A DNA stretch of 64,000 nt from positions 3,224,001 to 3,288,000 of the forward strand of contig OZ252048.1 in the NCBI GenBank assembly GCA_965247915.1. The letters run 5' to 3'. Below, one piece after another: positions 51,350-60,327 of this stretch; within the stretch, counting starts at the first letter, position 1; the number at the start of each line of letters is the position of its first letter. Below the pieces are notes generated by a model. That model did not search any database. It was not told the DNA's origin and saw only the letters and a list, made by a program, of their open reading frames with translations. The stretch comes from JAKZRT01 sp965247915. GTDB taxonomy: Bacteria > Pseudomonadota > Alphaproteobacteria > Rhodobacterales > Rhodobacteraceae. Position numbers and translations under genes: made by a program.

Positions 51350-52846
51350 ATGGAAAGTGCAGCGAAGATCCGTCGCATGGTTTTGCGTGATGGGCGAAGT
51401 ATTAGATCTGTGGGCCGGGAGACGGGATTGTCGCGGAACACGATCAGGAAGTATCTGAAGGACAGCTCGCCTCCGAGCTACCATCGTCAGGTTGATCCAG
51501 TTCGGCACAAATTGTGTGACTATGAAGAGCGGCTCCAAACCTTGTTTGAGCAGGACCTGAAGCGCCCTCGCCGAGAACGTCGGACAGGGGTGAAGCTTTA
51601 TGAGCAGCTGGTTTTGGAAGGATATACGGGGTCGTATTCGCCAGTTCAGCGTTTTGTTCGAGACCTGAAACGCACGGGTTTGAGGTCAGGAGATGCGTTC
51701 ATTCCGTTGCAGTTCCAGTCTGGCGATGCGCTGCAGTTTGACTGGAGCGAAGAACATGTCGTCTTGGGCGGAATTGCCCAGAAGGTGAAGATTGCCCACT
51801 TCCGTCTGTGCCACAGCCGCAAGCCCTTTGTTGTGGCCTACCCCGGGGAACCTCAAGAGATGGTGCTTGACGCTTTCGTGAGAGCGTTGACCTTTTATGG
51901 CGGGGTTCCGCGCCGTGTGATCATCGATAATCCCAAGACAATGGTGACCTATGTATCGCGCTCGAAAGACCGGATCTTTCACCCACGCTTTCTGGCCTTG
52001 ATGAACCACTATGTCATGGAACCGGTGGCCTGCACGCCCGCGTCGGGCTGGGAAAAGGGTCAGGTCGAAAACCAGGTGCAGTTTTTGCGCAGTCGGCTGT
52101 TCACGCCCAAACTGGCTTTTGATGATTTGGAGGGCCTGAATGCCTGGCTGTATCTGCAATGTGATGCCCTTGGATCACGCCCCCATCCAGAGCGACAGGA
52201 TCAGACAGTTGATGCTGTCTTTGCTGCAGAACAGGCTGAACTGCGCCCTCTCGGCCGCCCTTTTGATGGCTATGTTGAGAAGGCCGTTCGGGTGCGCTCT
52301 ACTTGCCTGGTTCAATATGACAGCAACCGCTACAGCGTTCCGGCCTGTTTTGCTGGAAACCATGTCTCGTTGCGGGCCTATGCCGGTTGCGTCAAAGTGG
52401 TTGCAGGTCAAGATGTGATCGCCGAGCACAAACGTCACTTTACCCGTAATATCAGTTACTTTGAGCCCTGGCATTATGTCCCTTTGCTGGTACGCAAGCC
52501 CGGAGCCCTGCGTGATGGCGCGCCCTTTGTGGATTGGCACCTGCCAGATGCCATGCACCAGATCAGGGTGCATTACATGAAGGGCAAAGGTGGAGATCGG
52601 GAGTTTGTAGACCTTCTTATGCTGGCGCAAGACCACGGGATTGACGTTGTGGAAACGGCCTGTGATCTGGCTGTCGCGCAAAACACCCTACGCTTGCCTG
52701 CCGTCATCAACTTGATCAATCAGTTGGTCGAACCGATCATCCCCCCACTGGCACAAAGCTATGACTATCCCATGCTGACGATGCGCCCGGAGGCCAACTG
52801 CAAACGATATGAGACATTGTGCGCCCGCCGAGAGATGACAGCATGA
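51350..52846 (+). CDS. istA: IS21 transposase IstA
   Basis: A 498-aa transposase starting MESAAKIRRMVLRDGRSIRS, with a helix-turn-helix (VGRETGLSRNTIRKYLK), DDE regions QFDWSEEHVVLGG, VIIDNPKTMVTYVS and EKGQVENQVQFLRSRLF, and the C-terminal domain with YDSNRYSVP. A start at 51302 is in frame but less likely. ATGA overlap with istB. Confidence 0.94.
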   Translation: MESAAKIRRMVLRDGRSIRSVGRETGLSRNTIRKYLKDSSPPSYHRQVDPVRHKLCDYEERLQTLFEQDLKRPRRERRTGVKLYEQLVLEGYTGSYSPVQRFVRDLKRTGLRSGDAFIPLQFQSGDALQFDWSEEHVVLGGIAQKVKIAHFRLCHSRKPFVVAYPGEPQEMVLDAFVRALTFYGGVPRRVIIDNPKTMVTYVSRSKDRIFHPRFLALMNHYVMEPVACTPASGWEKGQVENQVQFLRSRLFTPKLAFDDLEGLNAWLYLQCDALGSRPHPERQDQTVDAVFAAEQAELRPLGRPFDGYVEKAVRVRSTCLVQYDSNRYSVPACFAGNHVSLRAYAGCVKVVAGQDVIAEHKRHFTRNISYFEPWHYVPLLVRKPGALRDGAPFVDWHLPDAMHQIRVHYMKGKGGDREFVDLLMLAQDHGIDVVETACDLAVAQNTLRLPAVINLINQLVEPIIPPLAQSYDYPMLTMRPEANCKRYETLCARREMTA

Positions 52847-53574
52847 ATGCCCTCATTGATCAATTGGCTGGCCTTAGATTGCATGGAATGGCAGCTTGCG
52901 CACATGATTTGCTGTCCGCGCGCAAGTCGCCGAGCCTGACCACTGCGATAAAACAACTGATCGACGCTGAGACCGTAGAACGTCAGGTCCGCTCAATCGA
53001 GTATCAAATGCGGATTGCAAAGTTCCCGCATCACAAGGATTTTGCCACCTTCGATTACAGCGCAGCCGCTGTTACTCAGGCTCGGATCGATCCCTTCTGC
53101 TCCGGACAGTTCACCCAAGACGCCCACAACCTCATTTTGGTGGGCGGAACTGGCACAGGCAAAACCCACATCGCCATTGCTCTGGGAACCACATTGATCA
53201 ATCAGGGCAAAAAGGCCCGCTTCTTCAATGCTGTGGATCTGATCAACGCCCTGATCAGGGAGCAGGCCGAGGGTAATGTCGGGAAGATCATCCGGCAACT
53301 GACGCCACTGGATTGCGTCATTATTGATGAGCTGGGTTACATCCCGTTCCCAAAGTCCGGCGGCGCGCTGCTGTTCCATCTGATAAGCAAACTCTACGAG
53401 AAAACCAGCGTCATCATCACCACCAACCTGGAGTTCGGTGAATGGGTCTCCGTCTTCGGCGATCCCAAGATGACAACCGCGCTCCTCGACAGGGTGACAC
53501 ATCATTGCTCCATAATCGAAACCGGAAACACATCCTACCGGTTCGCTCAGAGTAAAAGGGCCCGAAAACAATAA
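52843..53574 (+). CDS. istB: IS21 helper ATPase IstB
   Basis: A 243-aa AAA+ ATPase starting MNALIDQLAGLRLHGMAACA. Walker A GGTGTGKTHIAIALG, Walker B CVIIDELGYIPFPKSGG and the IstB motif VIITTNLEFGEWVSVFGDPK. Intact. Confidence 0.95.
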   Translation: MNALIDQLAGLRLHGMAACAHDLLSARKSPSLTTAIKQLIDAETVERQVRSIEYQMRIAKFPHHKDFATFDYSAAAVTQARIDPFCSGQFTQDAHNLILVGGTGTGKTHIAIALGTTLINQGKKARFFNAVDLINALIREQAEGNVGKIIRQLTPLDCVIIDELGYIPFPKSGGALLFHLISKLYEKTSVIITTNLEFGEWVSVFGDPKMTTALLDRVTHHCSIIETGNTSYRFAQSKRARKQ

Positions 53575-53702
53575 ACCGCAGCGCAAACAAAGCCAGCAGA
53601 CGAGCTCGCTATTTGAGGGCATCTCGCCTGCTGGCTTTGCCTCATCACGGGTGGGTCACTTTTAAACGCTGAAGCCGGGTCACTTTTGAACGCTCATTGA
53701 CA

Positions 53703-54664
53703 AATTTGATAATGAAATGCTTGGCCACTATCACCACACGGCCATTCACCTCCATGATCGTCATAATGTGTTGCAGGAAGTTGAACTGCTTGTTCGAGGT
53801 GGTGAATTTGAAGTCTTCGCGCTCGTAGTTCTCGCGCTCGGTCGTGACCTGAACGTCTTCCCCGACAACCGTATAGCTCGATTTTTTTCCGAACGGCGGG
53901 TTGGTCAGCACCACGTTGAACCGCTTGCCAGGGTCCCCAGCCAATGCATCGCCTTGGTGGACCGGGCTGCTGTCGTTTCCAACACCGTGCAGGTAGAGGT
54001 TCATTGCCGCCAGCCGTACGACTTCATCAACGATATCGACACCATTGAACGTAGCCTCACGCAGCGTCTTCAGTTTTTCGCGGTCTTGGTTCTGCCCCTT
54101 CATGTGATCGTACGCGGTCAGAAGGAATCCACCTGTGCCGCAAGCCGGGTCGCAGATCGTTTCGCCGAGAAGAGGATCGACGCACTCGACAATAGCCTTG
54201 ATCACGGGGCGCGGTGTAAAATATTGACCCGCACCGGACTTCACTTCCGACGCGTTTTTCTCAAGCAAACCTTCGTAAATCTCGCCTTTTACATCGACAC
54301 CGATACCAATCCACGGGCCTTCCTTGTGGATCAGGGATACGACGCGTGTCAGCTTGGCTGGGTCGCTCAGCTTGTTTTGGGACTTGCGGAAGATGGTGCC
54401 GATCAGTCCGCTTGCCTTGGCAAGTGTCTCAAGCGTGTGGCGGTATTGAAGCTCCAACTCATCGCCGGACTTTCCAGCCAGTTGGGTCCAGTTCCATTCA
54501 GGGGGAACCGACGAGGCTTCGCCTAACAGTTCGACTCGCTCCTGATCCATTTTCAGGAACAACAAGTAAGTGATCTGCTCGATGTAATCGCCGTAGGAAA
54601 TGCCCTGATCGCGCAACACATGCGCGTAATTCCAAACCTTCGAGACGAGTTGTTCGTTTGTCAT
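53703..54664 (-). pseudogene. hsdM: hsdM, type I restriction-modification methyltransferase, C-terminally truncated
   Basis: About 313 native residues of an N6-adenine methyltransferase. N-terminal helical domain (MTNEQLVSKVWNYAHVLRDQ), SAM-binding motif ICDPACGTGGFLLTAYDHMK and catalytic NPPFG in VVLTNPPFGKKSSY. The recognisable sequence ends at about NGRVVIVA (53725) before the IS21. A full HsdM is around 500 aa, and no hsdS or hsdR is present. The start is one base after the stop of the TIR-type gene, so the two are one operon. Confidence 0.85.
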
Positions 54665-54665
54665 T

Positions 54666-55361
54666 TTAGTTGCCCTGTAGTGGACGGATCAGGAGCGACC
54701 AGTAGTATTCCGCCGCCCCCTCGTCGCTCAATGTGTCGTTGCCTTCCGGGAATCCAAAGTGCGGCATCCCCATTGGCCGCAGGAAGAGCTTTTGGTCGTC
54801 ATTCTCGACGGAAAGGCTTTCGTTCATGGAATTGGCCGGTGCCTTGTCCCCGTCTGAAAATGCGATGCCGTTTCCAAGCATTCCACCCAGCCGGATACTG
54901 CATGCGGCTGCCTTGGCTCCGTCTTGATAGATCGTCGCTGTGAACGAATTGCCGTCCACTTTGCGGAACTTTGATTCAATCCCATGATTTCTTGCTTGAA
55001 GCTCTGAAAGCGAGCCTTGGAAGAAGCGCTCCATGTACTCAAAAGCGTCTACCGAAAACTGATCCTTGTCGGCTTCGGTGAATTCCTTGCGAAGGCGCAG
55101 ATTTGAAGAACGCGGCAGTTCGGCGGCGGGCTGGGCCTGTAGCGCTTCGTCGATATACTCGTGTACTTGTAGAGGCTCGTTTGCCGCACCAACCTCTTCA
55201 ATTGCTCTTCGGATCGACTTTGCGACATCTAGGAATGCCTCGTCCCTGTTTGGCCAAAGCGTCACTGCTCGACCGTCGGTTGGCGTCACCAAGTATTGAC
55301 TGAGATCGGTATGTGTCCAATCGCATGGTCGTAGGATGACGGATATGGATAGCTCGGTCAT
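54666..55361 (-). pseudogene. TIR-domain protein remnant, N terminus missing
   Basis: 231 codons. The first about 55 residues (ISVILRPCDW, later DGRAVTLWPNRDEAFLDVAK and SIRRAIEEV) are the C-terminal third of a bacterial TIR domain. The beta-A to alpha-C part with the NAD-cleaving Glu is absent, and a TGA lies three codons before the apparent start. The C-terminal about 130 residues (LSELQARNHGIESKFRKVDG, CSIRLGGMLGNGIAFSDGDK) are an unrecognised sensor-like domain. Coupled to hsdM. It may be translated but cannot be an active TIR NADase. Confidence 0.7.
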
Positions 55362-55564
55362 CCGTCGTCAGTGTCCTGTTTGAACTCCCAGGAACCACTC
55401 CTTAGCCAACAGGGAAACGAAACCAAAAAGCAGGGAAAGTTCTTGCGGCCTGGAGGAAGTGGGCAAGGAGTGCGGCGGAGTGCTGCCGAATGTACCGAAT
55501 CTATGCCAAAAAACGATTAGATCCCGGCGCCATTCACGCGCGCCGTCATCGGAGCGGCCGGCTG
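55362..55564. other. boundary region between defence remnants and ureide-type operon
   Basis: About 200 bp with no gene recognised. It contains two near copies of CAGGGAAA about 21 bp apart. It may be the other seam of the island or just a deletion scar that removed the TIR gene's 5' end. Confidence 0.4.
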
Positions 55565-57058
55565 TCAGAGCCAGTCATCATAGAAATCGCGAACCGGTCC
55601 CAACAGGCCTGACGAAAGGCGTCTCTGCGCCGCCTCGGCGGCTGTATCTGGGCGATCGAGAGTGCGGGAGATCTCCTCGAGGATTGAGTGGCGGTCGATA
55701 TTCGTGAAACGCCCCTCGTGATAAACCTCCTTGCCGCCAATCAGGACTGTCTGCACTGCCCCGGATTTCGCCCGCCGCACGAGGACGTCAACGAGCGGCA
55801 TGCCCGGATTCTGGTACGGCCCAGTTACGGCAGCCCAGTCGAGAAGGACGACATCGGCCAGCTGTCCCGGCGCGAGGCGGCCAATCCGGTCCGCAAAGGG
55901 GGTCGTGGCAGCACCGTGCTCGGTCGCCATGCGCAGGATCTCCGAGCCCGTCGGATGTGGCGTATTGTGTCCGGGCTTGCGGTGCAGCGTGAGTGCAAGG
56001 CGCATTTCTTGGAGCATGTCGCGGTCGTCGTTTATCCCGGCCTCGTCAATGCCAAGGGCAACCGGCACCCCGCTGGCCAGGAAGCCGACAAGGTCCGCAA
56101 TCCCGCTCTTGAGCCGGAGGTTGGACGAGCAGTTGTGGCAAAGGCAGCCGCCGCGCTCGGCCAAGAGCGCAACATCGTCCTGGGTCATCCAGACACCATG
56201 GCCGATCGTGAGTTGCGGTCCGAGCAGGCCGAGACGGTCAACATGAGCAAGTGCCGAGCCGCCTGATCGTCGCCGAGCGTACTCGAGCTGATACGGGGTC
56301 TCAAGAAGGTGCATGTGTATCGGCGCGCCGGTTTCCTCGGCCATGCGAGCCGCGCTTTCCAGCCCGGCGTCCGAGAGCCAGTGAAGGTTTGAGGGGGCAA
56401 TCTGGATGCCGATCAGCGGCGCGTCGGCCCATCGGGCGCGGAGCGTGTGAAAGACGCCGAGTTGTTCGGCGAGCGGCAGGCCGAAGCCCGCAAGGTAGGC
56501 CGAGGCGGGCGCGCGCAGTGGGGCCGGCAAAGAGGCAACGAATTCCTCGTCTGCGGCGTAGATCATCCGGTTCTGGTCGCGAAGAGCGAAGGAATAGGAC
56601 GCCCGCATACCGAGCTCGGTATACGACCTGATAATGGCGTCGGCGCGCTCAAGAACCGCGTCGGTGTCGCCGGGCGCGCGGCTGTGGAGATGCTGAACCG
56701 TGGTCACGCCCGAGGTGATCATCTCGAAGGCCGAGAAAAGCGTGTCGAGGCGAGGGTCGACTTCGCGCATGGCAAGGCGCTCGGCGAACCAGAGCTCCAG
56801 CGGCTGGTCGCGGGCGCCGAGCTGGAACGGGGTCAGACCGACATGGTGATGCGCATTGACGAGGCCCGGGATCGCGACCCGCCCGCGCCCACCAATCTCT
56901 GGCGCCTCTGGATGTTCGCGGCGGAGCGTGTCCGCCGGTCCGATCGCGGCGATTGTATCGTCCTGAACGAGGATCGCGGCCTCGGAGAGGATCTCTGGGC
57001 TGCCGTCCTTCGCGAAGCCCGTGACGATTCTGTCAGCGACGATAAGGGTCCTGTTCAT
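55565..57058 (-). CDS. TRZ/ATZ-family amidohydrolase (metal-dependent deaminase/hydrolase)
   Basis: A 497-aa amidohydrolase. Metal ligands: HxH in GLVNAHHHVGLT (about residues 67-69), His in IHMHLLETPYQLE, His in TIGHGVWMTQDD and Asp in VALGIDEAGINDD. The composite beta domain at both ends (DRIVTGFAKDG, VLIGGKEVYHEGRF) is typical of guanine/8-oxoguanine deaminases and triazine hydrolases. The ATG at 57058 overlaps the upstream stop (ATGA); the open frame further upstream is the racemase-like gene out of frame. Last gene of the operon. It probably hydrolyses a C-N bond of an N-heterocycle or ureide. Confidence 0.88.
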   Translation of the reverse strand: MNRTLIVADRIVTGFAKDGSPEILSEAAILVQDDTIAAIGPADTLRREHPEAPEIGGRGRVAIPGLVNAHHHVGLTPFQLGARDQPLELWFAERLAMREVDPRLDTLFSAFEMITSGVTTVQHLHSRAPGDTDAVLERADAIIRSYTELGMRASYSFALRDQNRMIYAADEEFVASLPAPLRAPASAYLAGFGLPLAEQLGVFHTLRARWADAPLIGIQIAPSNLHWLSDAGLESAARMAEETGAPIHMHLLETPYQLEYARRRSGGSALAHVDRLGLLGPQLTIGHGVWMTQDDVALLAERGGCLCHNCSSNLRLKSGIADLVGFLASGVPVALGIDEAGINDDRDMLQEMRLALTLHRKPGHNTPHPTGSEILRMATEHGAATTPFADRIGRLAPGQLADVVLLDWAAVTGPYQNPGMPLVDVLVRRAKSGAVQTVLIGGKEVYHEGRFTNIDRHSILEEISRTLDRPDTAAEAAQRRLSSGLLGPVRDFYDDWL

Positions 57059-57708
57059 GCCCGCTTCCGCTCCATCGCGCGCCTCAGAGAAAGCCGTACT
57101 GCCGCCGGTACGGGTTCGATGAGCGGCACCGGTGCGGTCCCGGCAAGCGCCCGCGCCGCTACCGCTAGCGGGCCGCCGCCGATGACTACTGCCTCCACTC
57201 CCCCTTTGCGGACCGCCTGCTCGACGGCCGCCGCGAGGGCAGCCTCGAGCGCGGACAGGTTGGCCGTAAGCGCCGCAGGATCGCCGGGTGTTGTCCAGGT
57301 TCCTGCGAAGCGGCGATGCCCGTGGCGCGAGGCGGTTTCGGCGATCCGGTCGCAAAGGCTGGGCGTCGTGGTAACGACGGCGAAGCGGCGCCCTCCCTGG
57401 GCCGCCTCGGCCATTCCGGCCTCGGCGATACCTGTCACCGGCACGTTGAGCGCTGCCCGAAGCGCGTCAAGGCCCGGATCGCCGAAGGCCGCGACAATTG
57501 CGGCGTCGGCATCGCAGAGCGCGGGGGCGAGCGCGGCTACCGCCTCGGCTGCCACCTCGAGCGCCGAGGGCTCGGTTATGAGCGTGGCCCCGAAGGCGGC
57601 CGTGTACCCCAAAACCCTGGCGCGCGCGCCGGCAGTTTCGGCCGCGATCCCCACCATCACACCGGTGATTGCGGTCGAGGTGTTGGGATTTATAAGCGCA
57701 AGCTTCAC
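57055..57708 (-). CDS. Asp/Glu (hydantoin) racemase-family protein lacking both catalytic cysteines
   Basis: A 217-aa HyuE-like protein, starting at a GTG overlapping the previous stop (LALINPNTSTAITGVMVG). The fold markers are conserved, but the first catalytic Cys position reads AAIVAAFGDPGLDA (Ala; ACFDD in the protein at 6359). The second reads AVVIGGGPLAVAA (Gly; LGCAG in that protein). Without the Cys pair it cannot be a two-base racemase. A lyase, isomerase or binding function is possible. Its position between allantoinase-like and amidohydrolase genes suggests it acts on the same substrate family. Confidence 0.82.
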   Translation of the reverse strand: MKLALINPNTSTAITGVMVGIAAETAGARARVLGYTAAFGATLITEPSALEVAAEAVAALAPALCDADAAIVAAFGDPGLDALRAALNVPVTGIAEAGMAEAAQGGRRFAVVTTTPSLCDRIAETASRHGHRRFAGTWTTPGDPAALTANLSALEAALAAAVEQAVRKGGVEAVVIGGGPLAVAARALAGTAPVPLIEPVPAAVRLSLRRAMERKRA

Positions 57709-58589
57709 GGCACGACCTCGGCAAAGACGGTGGCGATGTCGATCCGACGCGCGATCCAGAGCCGGTCGCGTCGGCGCGCAAGTTCAGCGAGGATCCTGTC
57801 GAATGCTTTGAAGCGTCCGGGTCGGCCGACGATGCGCAGGTGAAAACCGATATTGAGAAGTCGCGGCAGTCCGGCCTCTGCCTCAGTCTCTAGGACATCG
57901 AGCGCGTCGGAAACGTATTCCAGCAACTCGTCCGCCCGGACGAACCAGTTCGGATGGAAGAATTTCATGTCGTTGGTGTCGAGAGCGTAGGGCACCACGA
58001 TTAGGCCGGAGGGATCCCGGTAGGGGAGATTCTCAACGAACCCGTTCGAGGTACAGAGGTAGCCGCGCTTCGCAAGGAGATCGCGGGTCCAGGGACTTTC
58101 CGCGCCCCGGCAGAAGAAACCGCGCGGCGATTGACCGGTCGTGCCGGCGATTGCGGCAGAGGCGCGGTCGAGATCTGCGGCCTCCTCCTCGGCGGTCTCG
58201 TACTCGGCATGGGGCCTCCAGAGCCAGCCGTGGCACGCGGTCTCATGACCGTCTTTTGCAAGCATCGAGAGCACCAGTGCGGCGCGCTCAGCGGCCCGGT
58301 CACAAGCGAATAGCGTGGCCGGAATCTTGTGGTGCCGAAGCGCGTCGGCCATCCGCCATGCTCCGGCACGTGTGCCGTAGGCAAAGATCTGCGCTTGTCC
58401 CGGATCAGGTCTGCCTTCGGGAACGCCCGAGATGACCTCTCCGATCCGCTCGCTTGCCGTATCCCCGTCGAGCACCTGAAGCTCCGCACCTTCTTCGACA
58501 TTTACCACGACGGAGACTGCGAGGCGCGCGCCATTCGGCCAGGTGAAGTCTGGCCACTTTCCTTCGTAACCGATGAGATCGCGGCTCAC
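57705..58589 (-). CDS. PuuE-type polysaccharide-deacetylase-fold hydrolase (allantoinase-like), copy B
   Basis: A 294-aa protein of the NodB-fold subfamily that includes the cofactor-independent allantoinase PuuE. It starts MSRDLIGYEGKWPDFTWPNG and contains VSVVVNVEEGAELQVLDGD, ACHGWLWRPHAEYETAEEE and LDTNDMKFFHP. Length is normal for PuuE. GTG start overlapping the upstream stop (GTGA). Its paralogue precedes it directly. Confidence 0.87.
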   Translation of the reverse strand: MSRDLIGYEGKWPDFTWPNGARLAVSVVVNVEEGAELQVLDGDTASERIGEVISGVPEGRPDPGQAQIFAYGTRAGAWRMADALRHHKIPATLFACDRAAERAALVLSMLAKDGHETACHGWLWRPHAEYETAEEEAADLDRASAAIAGTTGQSPRGFFCRGAESPWTRDLLAKRGYLCTSNGFVENLPYRDPSGLIVVPYALDTNDMKFFHPNWFVRADELLEYVSDALDVLETEAEAGLPRLLNIGFHLRIVGRPGRFKAFDRILAELARRRDRLWIARRIDIATVFAEVVP

Positions 58590-59542
58590 GTCTTTGTCTC
58601 CACTTCGCCTTCTGGGGCGAAGCCTGAAGGACAGGGGCGCGAGGCCCAGTCGGCAAGTCCGAGCCCCGCGCGCGCGGCACGCGCGATCTCGGCCCTTGTT
58701 GCGAACCAGACGCCTTCATGGCTGGCGGCATGATCCAGGAAGGCCTCAAGGCCGCCGATGCGAGCGGGCCGGCCAATGATCCGGTTGTGGAGCCCAATCG
58801 AGAGCATCCGTGGCGCGGACACGCCCTCTGCATAGAGCCGGTCGAACGCGTCGATGCAGTAGCGCGTAAAATCAGAGCCAAAGACAAATCCGCCGTTGTT
58901 GTGGAACCGCATGTCGTTGGTGTCGAATGCGTAGGGCAGAATGACATGTGGCCCGGCAGTCGTCTCGACGATGTAGGGAAGATCGTCGTTGTAGGCGTTG
59001 CTGTCGTAGAGGAACCCGCCGTGCTCGATGAGAAGGTCGCGCGTGGCGAGCGAGGTTGCCGAGCGGGTGTGCCAGCCCAAGGGAGGCGTGCCGGCTGCGC
59101 GCGTGATAGCGGCGACGGTCCGGGCGATGGCATGACGCTCGGTCGCTTCGCTCATGTAGACGTGGCGTTCCCAGCGCCAGCCATGCGCGGCGACCTCGTG
59201 GCCGTCCGCAACTGCTTCGGCGGCGATCCAAGGCGTCGCTGCGACAGCCCGCCCGCATGCGTTGAGCGTGGCACGAATGTCGCGAGCGCGGAGCGCGTCG
59301 CGGATCCGCGGCCAGCCGGCGCGCGGGCCATACTCGAAATGGCTCTCCATGCAGAGATCGCGCACGCCCTCGACCGGTTCGACGGCCTCGTAGACATGCT
59401 CGTTGCGTTCATCGCCCTCGCTAAGCGTGAGTTCCGCACCTTCCTCGATATTTACGACGACCGAGACGGCAAGCCGTGCTCCGCTCGGCCAGCGGATCGC
59501 CGGCGGGCCCTGCCGGTAGCCCTGGAAATCGCGCGGGCTCAC
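58586..59542 (-). CDS. PuuE-type polysaccharide-deacetylase-fold hydrolase (allantoinase-like), copy A
   Basis: A 318-aa protein. The GTG start at 59542 overlaps the BtpA-like gene (GTGA); the upstream open frame belongs to that gene. VSVVVNIEEGAELTLSEGDE, VAAHGWRWERHVYMSE and FDTNDMRFHNNGGFVFGSDF align with copy B, but the two are clearly diverged. This suggests sequential or complementary amide/ureide hydrolysis steps and not mere dosage. Confidence 0.86.
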   Translation of the reverse strand: MSPRDFQGYRQGPPAIRWPSGARLAVSVVVNIEEGAELTLSEGDERNEHVYEAVEPVEGVRDLCMESHFEYGPRAGWPRIRDALRARDIRATLNACGRAVAATPWIAAEAVADGHEVAAHGWRWERHVYMSEATERHAIARTVAAITRAAGTPPLGWHTRSATSLATRDLLIEHGGFLYDSNAYNDDLPYIVETTAGPHVILPYAFDTNDMRFHNNGGFVFGSDFTRYCIDAFDRLYAEGVSAPRMLSIGLHNRIIGRPARIGGLEAFLDHAASHEGVWFATRAEIARAARAGLGLADWASRPCPSGFAPEGEVETKT

Positions 59543-60327
59543 GCCGCCCTCGCCGCATCCATGAAACGCAGACAGCGTTCGGAGTCCCATCGCAAGAGAT
59601 CGTCCTCCGCAGCGTCACGGCGCATGAGCGCGCTCGAAACGATCACACCGTTGCTCGCCGCAAGGGCCTCGACGACGTTTGCGTCGCTAACCACCCCGCC
59701 CCCAATCAGGAGCGGGCGGCCCGGCACAGCCTCACGAACGGCAGCGATCCGCGAAAGCGTATCGGGGAAACTCGAACCCGTGACGATGAGCCCGTCAGCC
59801 CCGGCCTTGGCGGCCCATTCTGCGGCAAAGGGCTGGGTTTCGTCGGAGAGCGGGCGCGCGGTTCGATCATGAACGTCGGCTAGGATGGCGATGTCGGGTC
59901 GGCCGAGAGAGGCCCTGTGCGACAGGGCAGCTGCGCCGAGCCCGTAGCGCGCGCCGTCAGCAGTCATGGCGCCACCGACGAATATCTTGAGCCGCACGAA
60001 CCCCGCACCTGCGGCATGTGCGACCGACAGCGCCGCGTCGGGATCGTGCGCCTCGATGATTATTCCGAGTCCGAGTTGCGGATACTCCGCGCGGATCAGG
60101 CGCCCCAGCGCGACCATCATCGCAAGCGTATTGGGCGCTGCCGGACCCGAGGTTCGTGTCTGATCCTGAAGCTTGATCCAGGGTACGCCCGCCTCGGAAA
60201 ACACACGGGCATTGGCTAATGCGTACTCCTCAAACCAACCCATCGGGCGATGCCGAGACAGTGCGAAATCAGGAAGATGGAGAGCCGCGATTATCGGTAA
60301 AGCTGCGTCGAATACGTTCTGCTTCAT
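59539..60327 (-). CDS. BtpA/SgcQ-family TIM-barrel protein
   Basis: A 262-aa protein starting MKQNVFDAALPIIAALHLPD. IIAALHLPDFALSRH, AAGAGFVRLKIFVGGAMTAD, AILADVHDRTARPLSDET and ADGLIVTGSSFPDT are typical of the BtpA/SgcQ family. These phosphate-binding TIM barrels are known from photosystem I biogenesis (BtpA) and a cryptic sugar cluster (SgcQ), with no firm reaction. The start overlaps the kinase stop (ATGA). The position after kinase and isomerase suggests an enzyme acting on a phosphorylated sugar or its conjugate. Confidence 0.83.
   Translation of the reverse strand: MKQNVFDAALPIIAALHLPDFALSRHRPMGWFEEYALANARVFSEAGVPWIKLQDQTRTSGPAAPNTLAMMVALGRLIRAEYPQLGLGIIIEAHDPDAALSVAHAAGAGFVRLKIFVGGAMTADGARYGLGAAALSHRASLGRPDIAILADVHDRTARPLSDETQPFAAEWAAKAGADGLIVTGSSFPDTLSRIAAVREAVPGRPLLIGGGVVSDANVVEALAASNGVIVSSALMRRDAAEDDLLRWDSERCLRFMDAARAA

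Larger units (their letters stand above)
51235..53702 (+). mobile_element. IS21-family element 3
   Basis: 2468 bp. Ends TGTGAATCGGCATGCAAAAC and (reverse complement) TGTCAATGAGCGTTCAAAAG. It is flanked by a perfect 8-bp duplication AATTTGAT (51227-51234 and 53703-53710). istA and istB are both intact, so the element is probably active. Confidence 0.95.

Noticed and set aside
55362..55564. Second island attachment site
   Set aside because: No copy of the tRNA-type 3' sequence seen at 48945-48989 occurs here, and the CAGGGAAA repeats are too short to support it.
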